A stretch of DNA of 64,000 nt from Eubacteriales bacterium (GCA_030536555.1 JAUNPU010000014.1:1-64000), one strand, 5' to 3'. Shown: positions 33,375 through 42,444, counted from the stretch's first letter. Notes: generated by a model from the sequence alone, not told the origin. Program-made: numbers and translations.

Positions 33375-34574
33375 TTACAGATACATGTCCATTGCCATGT
33401 AAGACTCATAGATCGGCAGCATCACCGCAATCATTATAAATCCGACGATTACTGCCAGAATTACAATCATCACCGGCTCCAGATACAGAATCATTCTGGA
33501 TACTGCCTGACCGGAATCATACTCCAGATCATCGGAAATGGCATTCAGCATCCCGTCCAGACGCCCCGTCTCCTCGCCCACCCGGACAGCAAATTCCAGC
33601 TTCCGGACCAGTCCGTCCACATTTCGAAGCGCCTCACTCAGCGATCCTCCTGACCGGACGATCAGAAGGGCTGTCTCCAGCTGCCTTTCTATATAGAGAT
33701 TTCCCACAGAATCCTTCGCAGCCTCCATGGCCGCCAGCATGGGAATCCCCGCCGCATACAGCGTACTCAGCGTTCTGGCAAAGCGGGCTGTGCAGATACG
33801 CTTCCACGTGGTTCCCGCCAGTGGCAGATGCACCTTCATACTGCCAAACGCCTGCTGAACCGGCTCCATACGGCCTGCCACACTCCAAAGCACCATTCCT
33901 GCCGCCGCCAGAATCACTGCCACATACCAGTATGCTTCAAAAAAGCCGGTAACACCGTACAAAATCCTTGTGGGAAGCGGCAGCTCCTCCAGCATGGAAA
34001 ACAGCGGCTCAAACTGAGGCAGCACATACCGCATCAGTATCACCAGCACTGCCAGCATGACCACACCCAGCAGCTTCGGGTACGCCATGGCACTTTTCAC
34101 CTGTTCCTGCAGCCGGTGCTCTTTCCTGTAATATTCCGCCATCCGAAGCGCAGCCTCCCCCATATTTCCCGCTTCCCCGGAAGCACGGAATGCCTGAATC
34201 ATCACAGCCGGAAATACCCCGCCCGCAGCCTCCATGGCATCCGAGAGCGTCTGTCCCTGCCGGATCAGTCTGAGAACCTCCCGCCAGACACCGCGGTCCT
34301 TCTGCTTCAGGCTGTCATTTTCACAGAGGAGATCCAACGCCCGCGCCAGCGGAACTCCGGCATCCAGAAGCGTTCCAAGCTCCCGGCAGCAGTCTGCCAG
34401 AACCGCGGTTTTCAGCTTCCCTGTATGCCGCTTCACCGCTGCCTCCTTCGCTGCGATCAGGCAGCAGCCTTCCGCTTTCAGCTTTTCGAACAGCTCCTGC
34501 TCATCCGCTGCCGCCAGCTCACCGCGAACGGTCTTTCCTGCACCATTCACTGCAGTGTACCGGTATTTTGGCAT
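33375..34574 (-). CDS. pilC: Type IV pilus/type II secretion inner-membrane protein
   Basis: 399 residues, usual for PilC/GspF. Two repeated T2SSF domains (about 65-190 and 265-390) are visible; each has a stretch like LGTLLDAGVPLARALDLL or LSTLYAAGIPMLAAMEAAK. Three membrane helices are near 165-190, 215-235 and 370-395. The N-terminal YRYTAVNGAGKTVRGEL is typical. It forms the membrane platform for pilin assembly with PilB. Confidence 0.93.
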   Translation of the reverse strand: MPKYRYTAVNGAGKTVRGELAAADEQELFEKLKAEGCCLIAAKEAAVKRHTGKLKTAVLADCCRELGTLLDAGVPLARALDLLCENDSLKQKDRGVWREVLRLIRQGQTLSDAMEAAGGVFPAVMIQAFRASGEAGNMGEAALRMAEYYRKEHRLQEQVKSAMAYPKLLGVVMLAVLVILMRYVLPQFEPLFSMLEELPLPTRILYGVTGFFEAYWYVAVILAAAGMVLWSVAGRMEPVQQAFGSMKVHLPLAGTTWKRICTARFARTLSTLYAAGIPMLAAMEAAKDSVGNLYIERQLETALLIVRSGGSLSEALRNVDGLVRKLEFAVRVGEETGRLDGMLNAISDDLEYDSGQAVSRMILYLEPVMIVILAVIVGFIMIAVMLPIYESYMAMDMYL

Positions 34575-34592
34575 AGAACCTCCCCCTTGTTT

Positions 34593-35075
34593 TCATAAGC
34601 CGCAAAGCCCCAGGTACCAGTCCACCAGCTCCTCTCCCCAAAACAGTGCCAGGAACATACCCAGACACAGAAATGGTCCGAAAGCAAAGTGATCCTTGCA
34701 CCCTTTCTTTCCCGCTGCCAGCAGCCAGATACCATAAGAGCCTCCGGTCAGAATCGCCAGAACCAGGGAAACCAGACTCAGCTTCCATCCCAGCAACAGA
34801 CCACAGGCCCCCATAAGTTTGATATCTCCGCCTCCAAAGGCTCCCGGTATGAAATATGTCATCAGAAACAGCGGCACGCTGACGCTGAACACCCCCGCCA
34901 GCCGTGACCCCGGACTGATCTCCGGCATGGTCACAATGGAGACCACACCGATCACCGCCAGCGCGGCTGTAAACCGATCCGGAATCTCCATCGTGATCCA
35001 GTCTGTCAGCGCAACTGCCGCCAGCATCACAAGAAAAGCAGCCACCGTGACCGCAGACAGTACGCCGCCCATCAC
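34593..35075 (-). CDS. Short prepilin peptidase (A24 type, no methylase domain)
   Basis: 160 residues and hydrophobic throughout. The two catalytic aspartates of type IV leader peptidases are visible: the first in ALTDWITMEIPD (near 24) and the second in the GxGD-like GGGDIKLM. The N-terminal zinc-binding methyltransferase domain of full PilD is absent, so this is the minimal peptidase form, as in archaeal or Tad-type enzymes. Its start overlaps the major pilin stop by four bases. Confidence 0.85.
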   Translation of the reverse strand: MMGGVLSAVTVAAFLVMLAAVALTDWITMEIPDRFTAALAVIGVVSIVTMPEISPGSRLAGVFSVSVPLFLMTYFIPGAFGGGDIKLMGACGLLLGWKLSLVSLVLAILTGGSYGIWLLAAGKKGCKDHFAFGPFLCLGMFLALFWGEELVDWYLGLCGL

Positions 35076-35521
35076 GGTTCACCGATGGCGACCGGCTCCA
35101 GCCGTTCATTCTCCGGTGTATACACGACTCCCACAATCTCGCCGTTCTCAATGTGGATTTCAGCCGTATACTCCTCCTGCACAGCAGCCAGTCTGGCAAT
35201 CTGCGCCTCCACAGAATCCCCATCCGCATCACGGCTGCTCACCGTAACCACGCCGTCACTCAGCCCCGCTTCGTCATCAAAGAACTCCATCTGGTCTCCA
35301 CCGGCATACAGCTCCGCTGCTGTGGTCTGTGCCGCCAGATATACCGCCCTTGCATTCAGTTCCGCCTGCTTTCCCTTCGCCCTGTCGATCCAGCCGGTCA
35401 TGGTCGGAACCATGATTGCCGCCAGAATTGTCAGAATCACCAGCACAACGGTCAGCTCCACCAGCGTAAATCCCTTCCGGTCCCGGATTCGTTCCCTGAA
35501 CGCCCTTCCGAATCTTCCCAT
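35072..35521 (-). CDS. Type IV pilin/pseudopilin, GspG-like
   Basis: 149 residues. The prepilin signature RKG|FTLVELTVVLVILTILAA shows cleavage after Gly with Phe at +1 and Glu at +5. The soluble part begins with the helix extension KGKQAELNARAVYLAA and ends with a short strand-rich region. It is the first gene of the pilus operon and likely encodes the main subunit. It starts 13 bases after the metH stop, so it may share the metH transcript. Confidence 0.9.
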   Translation of the reverse strand: MGRFGRAFRERIRDRKGFTLVELTVVLVILTILAAIMVPTMTGWIDRAKGKQAELNARAVYLAAQTTAAELYAGGDQMEFFDDEAGLSDGVVTVSSRDADGDSVEAQIARLAAVQEEYTAEIHIENGEIVGVVYTPENERLEPVAIGEP

Positions 35522-35534
35522 ACTGCCTTACCTC

Positions 35535-38018
35535 TTACCCAAGAACCTCTTCCGCATAGTTCACCGATGCCATGGCATCCCTGCAGTACCGGTCAGCGCC
35601 CATGGTCTCGGCGTACTCCTTCGTCAACACTGCGCCGCCGACCATAACCTTCGTCTCCGGCGATGCTTCCCGCAGCTGCCGGATCGTCTCTTCCATGCCC
35701 GGCACGGTAGTCGTCATCAGTGCGCTCAGTCCCACCAGCCGGATCTTCTTCTCCACTGCTGTCTGCACGATCAGCTCCGGCGGTACATCCTTGCCCAGAT
35801 CGATCACATCATAGCTGTAGTTCTCCAGCAGCACTTTGACGATATTCTTGCCGATATCATGGATATCTCCCTTCACCGTCGCCAGAATGATGCTGCCCTT
35901 CTTCTCCCGTGTCTGTCCACTTGCCTGCATCCGCTCCTTGATGATCTCAAAGGCCGCCTTGGCCGCCTCCGCACTCATCAGAAGCTGCGGCAGGAACATG
36001 GTTCCCTGCTCGAATCCTTTTCCCACACGGTCCAACGCCGGGATCACCTGCTCATTGATCACATCCAGCGCATCCCTGGTCTCCAAAAGTGCCGCTGCCG
36101 CCCGCGCCGCCTGCTCCTTCAGCCCCTTCTCAATGCTCTCGCCGAGGAGTCCGCCAAAGCCTGCATCTGCACTGCCTGCGTTCCCGCCAGCATCTGCCGC
36201 ACCGTGACCTGCCACTCCGGAACCCGCTGCACCGAATCCTTCTCTGCCTGCGCCGGCTCCCTTCACCGCACTCGCTCCCAGGGTCGCTGTCTGTCCGCTG
36301 TAGATTCCGATATAGTCCCTGCACTGGGGATCCAGATCGCTCAGCACGCGGAAGCTGTAGTAAGCCCGCATCATCGCCTCCGAATTGGGATTGATGATCG
36401 CCGCGGAAAGTCCGTTCTGCAGCGCCATGGTGAAAAATGCCGCGTTGATGATCTCTCTCTGGGGCAGTCCAAAGGATATGTTGGACACGCCCAGCACCGT
36501 CTTCCCATGCAGCTCATCCCGCACCCGGCGCAGGGTCTCCAGTGTGGTCAAAGCTCCCCTGCTGTCCGAACTGACCGTCAGGCACAGGGCATCGATCAGG
36601 ATGTCCTCCGGTCCGATGCCGTACTCCGCAGCTGTCCGGTAGATCTTCTCCGCAATCCGCACGCGCCCCTTTGCCGTCTCCGGAATACCGGATTCATCCA
36701 GCGTCAGCGCCACCACCACGCCGCCGTACTTCTTCACCAGCGGAAATACCGTCCGCATGGATTCTTCCTTGCCGTTCACCGAGTTGATCAGCGGTTTGCC
36801 GTTATAGACGCGAAGTCCCCGCTCCATGGCCTCCGGATCGGAGGTATCCAGCTGCAGCGGCAGATCAATGATGCTCTGCAGCTCCCGGACGACTTCCTCC
36901 ATCATGGCAGGCTCATCGATCTCCGGCAGCCCCACATTCACATCCAGCACATGCGCACCGTGGTCCTGCTGGGTCACTCCTTCATTTAAAATATATTCCA
37001 GATTGTGATCCCGCAGCGCCTGCTTGAACTTTGACTTTCCGGTCGGGTTGATCCGCTCGCCGATGATCACCGGACTGCCGCCGATCTCCACCGCCTGACA
37101 GAAGGAAGAGATCACCGTCCGATGCTTCTTCGTCACCGGAACCGGCTCCAGTCCCCTGCACAGCTCCACCGTCCGTCGAATATGCTCCGGTGTGGTGCCG
37201 CAGCAGCCGCCGACCATCCGCGCTCCCATCTTCACGATGTCACCCATCGCCTCCGCAAATGCCTCCGCATCAATGTCATAGACTGTTTTTCCGTCTTCGC
37301 TGCGGGGCAGTCCCGCATTGGGATTCACAATAACCGGAATGGAGGAGACAGCCAGAATGTCCTTCAGGATTTCCTTCATCTGGAGCGGTCCCAGACCACA
37401 GTTCATGCCCAGCGCATCCACGCCCAGCCCTTCCAGCATCGCCACCACAGATGCCGGGCTGCCGCCGGTCAGAAGCTTGCCCCGCTCGTCAAAGGTCACC
37501 GTCACAAATACCGGCAGGTCGCAGTGCTCCTTCGCTGCCAGCACCGCCGCCTTGGTCTCATAGCTGTCGCTCATGGTCTCGATCAGCACCAGATCGGCGC
37601 CCTCCCTGGCTCCGATGGTCACAACCTCACTGTACAGCCGGTATGCCTCCTCAAATGCCAGATCCCCCAGAGGCTTTAACAGCTTTCCGGTCGGTCCCAT
37701 ATCAAGCGCCACCCATGCCTGCTTTCCGCTTCGCCGGATGGCTTCCTTCGCGTTGCGCACTGCTGCCCCGATGACCGGCTCCAGCTGATACTCTGTATGT
37801 TCATTGTACTTCAGTCCATCCACCCCGAAGGTGTTGGTCGTCACAATATCCGCTCCCGCATCCAGATACTCCTGATGAATCTTCACCAGCACCTCCGGAT
37901 GACTCACATTCCAGGTTCCCGGAAGCTCTCCCGGCTGCAGTCCGCCTGCCTGAAGCAGACTTCCCATTCCTCCGTCGCAGAATACGATGCGGTTTTCCAG
38001 CTCATTTACTATATTCAT
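35535..38018 (-). CDS. metH: B12-dependent methionine synthase, lacking reactivation domain
   Basis: 827 residues. The homocysteine-binding domain (1-300) has zinc ligands in GMNCG and GGCCGTTPEHI. The pterin-binding domain (about 315-560) has VIIGERINPTGK. A B12 cap and Rossmann domain (about 630-827) carries the cobalamin motif DIHDIGKN. The C-terminal SAM-binding reactivation domain of E. coli MetH is missing; a separate gene at 38148-38804 supplies it. Between pterin and cap domains lies a 50-residue Ala/Gly-rich linker (about 573-622). It transfers methyl from methyltetrahydrofolate to homocysteine. Confidence 0.95.
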   Translation of the reverse strand: MNIVNELENRIVFCDGGMGSLLQAGGLQPGELPGTWNVSHPEVLVKIHQEYLDAGADIVTTNTFGVDGLKYNEHTEYQLEPVIGAAVRNAKEAIRRSGKQAWVALDMGPTGKLLKPLGDLAFEEAYRLYSEVVTIGAREGADLVLIETMSDSYETKAAVLAAKEHCDLPVFVTVTFDERGKLLTGGSPASVVAMLEGLGVDALGMNCGLGPLQMKEILKDILAVSSIPVIVNPNAGLPRSEDGKTVYDIDAEAFAEAMGDIVKMGARMVGGCCGTTPEHIRRTVELCRGLEPVPVTKKHRTVISSFCQAVEIGGSPVIIGERINPTGKSKFKQALRDHNLEYILNEGVTQQDHGAHVLDVNVGLPEIDEPAMMEEVVRELQSIIDLPLQLDTSDPEAMERGLRVYNGKPLINSVNGKEESMRTVFPLVKKYGGVVVALTLDESGIPETAKGRVRIAEKIYRTAAEYGIGPEDILIDALCLTVSSDSRGALTTLETLRRVRDELHGKTVLGVSNISFGLPQREIINAAFFTMALQNGLSAAIINPNSEAMMRAYYSFRVLSDLDPQCRDYIGIYSGQTATLGASAVKGAGAGREGFGAAGSGVAGHGAADAGGNAGSADAGFGGLLGESIEKGLKEQAARAAAALLETRDALDVINEQVIPALDRVGKGFEQGTMFLPQLLMSAEAAKAAFEIIKERMQASGQTREKKGSIILATVKGDIHDIGKNIVKVLLENYSYDVIDLGKDVPPELIVQTAVEKKIRLVGLSALMTTTVPGMEETIRQLREASPETKVMVGGAVLTKEYAETMGADRYCRDAMASVNYAEEVLG

Positions 38019-38092
38019 TGATGTGTCGTCTCCTATGTCATATGGATTGCTCGAATCTCATTTCTGCTAACCAGCCCGCACCCCTGATGCTC

Positions 38093-38121
38093 ATTATACC
38101 ATAATTTTTATCGGAATTCAG
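38093..38121 (-). promoter_or_regulatory. Promoter upstream of metH
   Basis: On the minus strand CTGAAT (38121-38116), 17 bases, and a perfect TATAAT (38098-38093), about 75 bases upstream of the metH ATG. It suggests metH (and perhaps the pil genes) can be transcribed separately from metF. Confidence 0.6.
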
Positions 38122-38147
38122 TATAATCCGGCAGATATTTTCCACTT

Positions 38148-38804
38148 CTATCTCCGATACAGGCAGTCCCGCTTTCCGCACGCCTCGCAGCCCTGCAGCG
38201 TACAGTCCCGCGGCAGTCTGCTGGCACCGATCACCGCCGTCACCGACTTGGACGGCGTCATCAGCAGGCTGTCCGTCAGCATGACGCCGATCCGCCTGTT
38301 CAGCTCCAGCGCCCCGAAGATTCCCCGCTGGCACTCCAGGGGAAAATCCCCGTATCCCGGACTGAACCGGGGTCGCAGATACCAGCCCTGCTGCCGGTAC
38401 TGCTCCTTCAAAGCTCCATTCTGCTCATCACAGCAGGTCTCCAGCATGGAGACCGCCGCCGCCTGCATGACCACCGCCTTGCTGACCTGAAGCCTGCCGT
38501 AGCGCTGCAGCAGCATGTCCACCCTGCTTCCCAGCGTGGCGGCAAACAGCAGCACCCGCTCACAGTCCTTTAAGTTCCGCTCCAGACTGCGGCTTTTCGT
38601 CGTGAAGCAGGTCAGGTCGATCTCATGATCCCGGATACGAAGCGGATACTCCCGACAGATAATCCGCGGCACAGCCGTCTGCTCCAGCTCCCGCTTGCAC
38701 GTTTCAATCAGCTGCTCCACATTTTCCGGAATCTCCTGCCCGTGATGCCCCAGATACCGCAGCAGTTCCCGGTCGTTCCAGTTCCAACTTGTCCCTTTGT
38801 CCAT
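38148..38804 (-). CDS. Methionine synthase reactivation-domain protein
   Basis: About 218 residues. The pattern LLFAATLGSRVDMLLQRYG and the late YLRPRFSPGYGDFPLECQ with SLLMTPSKSVTAVIG matches the MetH activation domain, which binds SAM and reductively remethylates oxidised cobalamin. The family includes stand-alone partners for MetH proteins that lack this domain. The final CEACGKRDCLYR is cysteine-rich and may bind a metal. The start codon is uncertain; MDKGTSW lies 11 bases after the metF stop with only a weak ribosome binding site. Confidence 0.85.
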   Translation of the reverse strand: MDKGTSWNWNDRELLRYLGHHGQEIPENVEQLIETCKRELEQTAVPRIICREYPLRIRDHEIDLTCFTTKSRSLERNLKDCERVLLFAATLGSRVDMLLQRYGRLQVSKAVVMQAAAVSMLETCCDEQNGALKEQYRQQGWYLRPRFSPGYGDFPLECQRGIFGALELNRRIGVMLTDSLLMTPSKSVTAVIGASRLPRDCTLQGCEACGKRDCLYRR

Positions 38805-38814
38805 GGCAGACTGC

Positions 38815-39672
38815 TCAATCCACGATTTCCGACAGGCTCGCCTTGATCTGCGCAGCCACATCCGGCTTGTTCATGGAATATACATGGATTCCGTTCACAT
38901 GGTTGGCAATCAGGTCGATGATCTGCTCTGTGGCATAGGCGATTCCCGCCTGCTTCATAGCCGCCGGATTGTCCCCGAACCGGTCCACGATCGCCTTGAA
39001 CCGCGCCGGCAGATAGGTTCCGGACATGGAGCAGATTCGCTTGATCTGTGCCACATTGGTCACCGGCATGATTCCGGCGATCACCGGCACCGTGATGCCC
39101 TGCTCCCGAATCCGGTACAGGTAATTGTAGAGGATGTTATTGTCAAAGAACATCTGGGTCGTCACAAAGTCACAGCCTGCTTCCACCTTCTCCTTCAGAT
39201 GATAAATGTCCGCGGTCTTGTTGACTGACTCCACATGACCTTCCGGATAGCAGGCCGCACCGATGCAGAAATCACCACTTTTCTTGATCTCTGCAATCAG
39301 CTCAGAGGCATAGTGATAATCCTTCTCCACCTTGCCGTCCTTCGGAATATCTCCCCTGAGTGCCAGCACATTTTCAATATTTCTCGCCTTCAGCTCCTCC
39401 AGCACCGACTGCACCTTCTGATGGGTGGAGGACACACAGGTCAGGTGGGCAAGCGGTGTCACCCCCTGCGCCTGCAGGGATGAGGCAATGTCCACCGTAT
39501 ACTGGCTGGTGCCGCCGCCAGCCCCGTAGGTGACACTCATAAATGCCGGCTTCAGCTTCGCAATCTCCAGTGCCGCATGCTCCACGGATTCGTATTTGTC
39601 CTCTGTCTTCGGCGGGAACACCTCAAAGGAAAGTGTCGGTCTGCCCGCTGCCAGTATCTCTCTGATCTTCAT
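38815..39672 (-). CDS. metF: Methylenetetrahydrofolate reductase
   Basis: 285 residues, the normal bacterial MetF size. The motifs are LSFEVFPPKTEDKYESVE near the start, FMSVTYGAGGGTS (FAD-binding strand) and TQMFFDNNILYNYL. It reduces methylene-THF to methyl-THF, the methyl donor for MetH encoded just downstream, so the three genes form a methionine methyl branch. Confidence 0.96.
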   Translation of the reverse strand: MKIREILAAGRPTLSFEVFPPKTEDKYESVEHAALEIAKLKPAFMSVTYGAGGGTSQYTVDIASSLQAQGVTPLAHLTCVSSTHQKVQSVLEELKARNIENVLALRGDIPKDGKVEKDYHYASELIAEIKKSGDFCIGAACYPEGHVESVNKTADIYHLKEKVEAGCDFVTTQMFFDNNILYNYLYRIREQGITVPVIAGIMPVTNVAQIKRICSMSGTYLPARFKAIVDRFGDNPAAMKQAGIAYATEQIIDLIANHVNGIHVYSMNKPDVAAQIKASLSEIVD

Positions 39673-39826
39673 ATGCTGTTCTCCTCTTCTGTCGTTCCTG
39701 ACAGTATATCACAGTTTCCGGCATTTTTCCACGTCCGCATTTGTTATTTTTTTAACATTTTTCTTGGAATTTCCTGTTTTTGGGTTCCCATTTTCCGAAA
39801 CATGTGCTAAGATAGGTGGCAACTGC

Positions 39827-39845
39827 TTTGACCTGGGAAGTCAAA
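39827..39845. promoter_or_regulatory. Inverted repeat TTTGAC-N7-GTCAAA upstream of the PTS IIC gene
   Basis: Perfect 6-bp arms with a 7-base centre, about 50 bases upstream of the ATG of the IIC-like gene. Likely operator. The rest of 39673-39894 is AT-rich and holds the two divergent promoters, which I cannot place with certainty. Confidence 0.4.
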
Positions 39846-39894
39846 TGTGTGCCTATATGTCCCAAACAATACCATTACATAAGGAGTATTTATT

Positions 39895-40917
39895 ATGGAA
39901 CAGACAGGCGTCAAAGGATTTTTAAAACGGAAAAACGTCAACATCACTGTCAAAACGTATCTGATCGATGCACTGGGAGCCATGGCTTTCGGTTTATTTG
40001 CATCCCTGCTGATCGGTACCATCTTCGGAACTCTGGGAGACAAAACTCAAATCACCCTGTTCAACACCATAGCGGATTATTGTAAGTCAGCCACCGGCGC
40101 TGCCCTGGGCGTATCCATCGCCTATGCACTGCACGCACCACAGCTGGTTCTGTTCTCCGCTGCCACCGTCGGTATCGCCGGCAATGCACTGGGCGGACCC
40201 GTCGGCGCGCTGGTCGCTACCATCGTGGCAACCGAGCTTGGTAAGATCGTCTCCAAGGAGACCCGGGTGGACATTCTGGTAACTCCGGGCGTCACCATCA
40301 TCGCTGGTGTGCTGATTGCTCAGTTCGTGGGACCTGGCGTAGCTGCATTCATGACCGCATTCGGCAACGTGGTCAAGACCACCACCGAGATGCAGCCGTT
40401 CTTCATGGGTATGCTGGTGTCCGCTCTGATCGGTATCGCCCTGACCCTGCCGATCAGCAGCGCTGCCATCTGCATCATGCTGAGTCTGGACGGTCTGGCT
40501 GGCGGAGCTGCTACCGCAGGCTGCTGCGCACAGATGATCGGCTTCGCAGTTCTCTCCTTCCGCGAGAACGGTGTGGGCGGTCTCCTGGCTCAGGGTCTCG
40601 GCACCTCCATGCTGCAGATGGGCAACATCGTCAAGAACCCGCGCACCTGGATTGCACCGACTCTTGCATCCATGGTCACCGGCCCCATCGCCACCTGCAT
40701 CTTCCGCATGGAGAACATCCCCGCCGGCGCCGGCATGGGTACCTGCGGTCTGGTAGGCCCCATCGGTGTCTACACCGCCATGGGCGGCGGCGCACAGATG
40801 TGGCTCGGCATCCTGCTGGTATGCTTCGTCCTTCCGGCTGTGCTGACCCTGATTTTCGGTGAGATCTTAAGAAAGATCGGCTGGATCAAGTACGGGGATC
40901 TGAAGCTGGATCTGTAG
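39895..40917 (+). CDS. PTS_EIIC_2-type membrane protein
   Basis: 340 residues with about 8-10 membrane helices. Features include YLIDALGAMAFGLFASLLIG, GGPVGALVATIVATELGK and the end GTCGLVGPIGVYTAMGG. It matches the PTS_EIIC_2 group, IIC-like permeases found without IIA or IIB partners whose substrate is unknown. AAGGAG lies before the ATG. It is the only plus-strand gene of this stretch and stands alone with a strong terminator. Confidence 0.8.
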   Translation: MEQTGVKGFLKRKNVNITVKTYLIDALGAMAFGLFASLLIGTIFGTLGDKTQITLFNTIADYCKSATGAALGVSIAYALHAPQLVLFSAATVGIAGNALGGPVGALVATIVATELGKIVSKETRVDILVTPGVTIIAGVLIAQFVGPGVAAFMTAFGNVVKTTTEMQPFFMGMLVSALIGIALTLPISSAAICIMLSLDGLAGGAATAGCCAQMIGFAVLSFRENGVGGLLAQGLGTSMLQMGNIVKNPRTWIAPTLASMVTGPIATCIFRMENIPAGAGMGTCGLVGPIGVYTAMGGGAQMWLGILLVCFVLPAVLTLIFGEILRKIGWIKYGDLKLDL

Positions 40918-40947
40918 TTGAGTTTGTAGTTGAATCTGTAGTTGATG
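40912..40947 (+). repeat. Three 12-base tandem repeats across the stop codon
   Basis: CTGTAGTTGAGT, TTGTAGTTGAAT and CTGTAGTTGATG follow each other without gap. The first contains the stop codon TAG of the IIC gene, and each later unit repeats the TAG in the same phase, giving back-up stops. Confidence 0.8.
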
Positions 40948-40958
40948 TACGGCATCAG

Positions 40959-41008
40959 AAAGAGCATGAATTTCAATCTCCGGGGACTGAAATTCATGCT
41001 CTTTTTTT
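40959..41008. terminator. Strong terminator after the IIC gene
   Basis: AAAGAGCATGAATTTCA (40959-40975) and its exact complement (40988-41004) form a 17-bp stem followed by TTTT on the plus strand. The A-rich left flank lets it also serve ctpA on the minus strand. Confidence 0.92.
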
Positions 41009-41060
41009 CGTGAGAATATTCCAATTTTATCTGTTGCCGGCTTTCACAATCGCCCTGCTC

Positions 41061-42413
41061 TTACTGCTCTCCCAGCACCTCAATCGCCTTCTGCAGCTGA
41101 TTATCCTTCTCCGCCGGAATGTCGTACTGACCTTTCAGCTCCTCATCCAGCTCCAGCTCGATCTCCACATCCGGGTCCAGGCCCTTCTTGTGCAGGTCAA
41201 ATCCGCTTGGCGTATAGTAATGAGAGGTGGTCAGCTTCACACCGGAACCGTCGCCCAATGGCAGCACACTCTGCACGATGCCCTTGCCGAAGGAAGTGGT
41301 TCCCACCAGCTGTGCCCTGTCATAGTCCTGAAGCGCCCCGGCAAATACCTCTGCCGCGCTGGCAGACTGCCCGTTGATCAGCACCACGATTGGCATCGCA
41401 AGCTCATGTCCGTCCTCCTGCGGATACCGCGGATCATCGCCTCTGCCGTCATTGGCCTCATACCGGATCTTGCCGTCCTTCGAATAGTACCGCACGCCTT
41501 TGCCGTACTTGTCGGAGGTGGAAATGATGGTTCCATCCCACTGATCGTCCGGCAGGATATAGGCTGCCATCTGCACACAGGCGTCCAGCACACCGCCCGG
41601 ATTGTCCCGCAGGTCGATGATCAGTTCCTTCATGCCCTGGGCTTCTAAGTCCTCCACCATCTGTTCAAACTGGTCTCCGGTCACGATCTCGAACTGGGTC
41701 ACCAGAATATAGCCGGTGTCCTCGTCCAGCATCCGGCCCTCCACGGTAGTGGTCTCCACCATGCGCCGCTGAATATGGAGGCTGACCTCCTCGCCGTCCC
41801 GGTACACGGTGATGTCCACAAAGGTTCCTTCCTCGCCGCGGATATCCTCCTTGACCAGCACATCCAGATCCTTGGTGGATGCCTCGATATCACCGACCTT
41901 ATAGAAGATGTCGCCCTTCTTCATGCCGGCTTCCTCTGCCGGAGAGCCCTTGAATACCCGCAGCGCCGTAATGGTGCCGGTCTGCATGTTCTGGCTCACC
42001 AGCACGCCGATGCCGCAGTAGACGCCTTCCGTCTCCTCCATCAGGGACTGATATTCCTCCGGGGTGTAGTAGACCGTGTAAGGATCGTCCAGCCCCATCA
42101 TCATTCCCTTGTAGATGCCGCTTTCCACCTTGTCCATGTCCTCGTCAAACAGATAATACTGATTGACGATCTCCTGCAGGGTCTCCAGCTTATCCTCAAT
42201 GGCATCCATATCCAGATTCTGGCGGACCGGCGCCGCCTGACCGGAGCTCTCCACGGTCTGCATCTGGTCCTGCTGCTTATCGATCACCGTCATGCCGATC
42301 AGGGATATGCCCGTGGCCACACCTACAATAATCAGTCCCGCGAAGGCTGTCACCAGCGCCCCCACCAGAACCCCTTTCCAAAATTTTGTCCTGCTCTTAT
42401 AATCTTTCTCCAA
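41061..42413 (-). CDS. ctpA: S41-family C-terminal processing protease
   Basis: 450 residues. There is an N-terminal membrane anchor (ALVTAFAGLIIVGVATGI), then a PDZ domain (about 115-210; YCGIGVLVSQN). The S41 catalytic core holds the serine in NGQSASAAEVFAGAL and the lysine in TTSFGKGIVQ, giving a Ser/Lys dyad. It cuts exported proteins in the wall space. It follows the M23 peptidase and ftsEX genes, suggesting that it degrades or activates a cell-division hydrolase. Confidence 0.93.
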   Translation of the reverse strand: MEKDYKSRTKFWKGVLVGALVTAFAGLIIVGVATGISLIGMTVIDKQQDQMQTVESSGQAAPVRQNLDMDAIEDKLETLQEIVNQYYLFDEDMDKVESGIYKGMMMGLDDPYTVYYTPEEYQSLMEETEGVYCGIGVLVSQNMQTGTITALRVFKGSPAEEAGMKKGDIFYKVGDIEASTKDLDVLVKEDIRGEEGTFVDITVYRDGEEVSLHIQRRMVETTTVEGRMLDEDTGYILVTQFEIVTGDQFEQMVEDLEAQGMKELIIDLRDNPGGVLDACVQMAAYILPDDQWDGTIISTSDKYGKGVRYYSKDGKIRYEANDGRGDDPRYPQEDGHELAMPIVVLINGQSASAAEVFAGALQDYDRAQLVGTTSFGKGIVQSVLPLGDGSGVKLTTSHYYTPSGFDLHKKGLDPDVEIELELDEELKGQYDIPAEKDNQLQKAIEVLGEQ

Positions 42414-42444
42414 AGCTGTCTCCTATTCTGTCCCTTTAATCCTT

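Noticed and set aside
35085..36989. 634-codon plus-strand open frame
   Set aside because: Antisense to metH and the pilin gene. No start context and no domain. The length is due to GC bias in the opposite strand.
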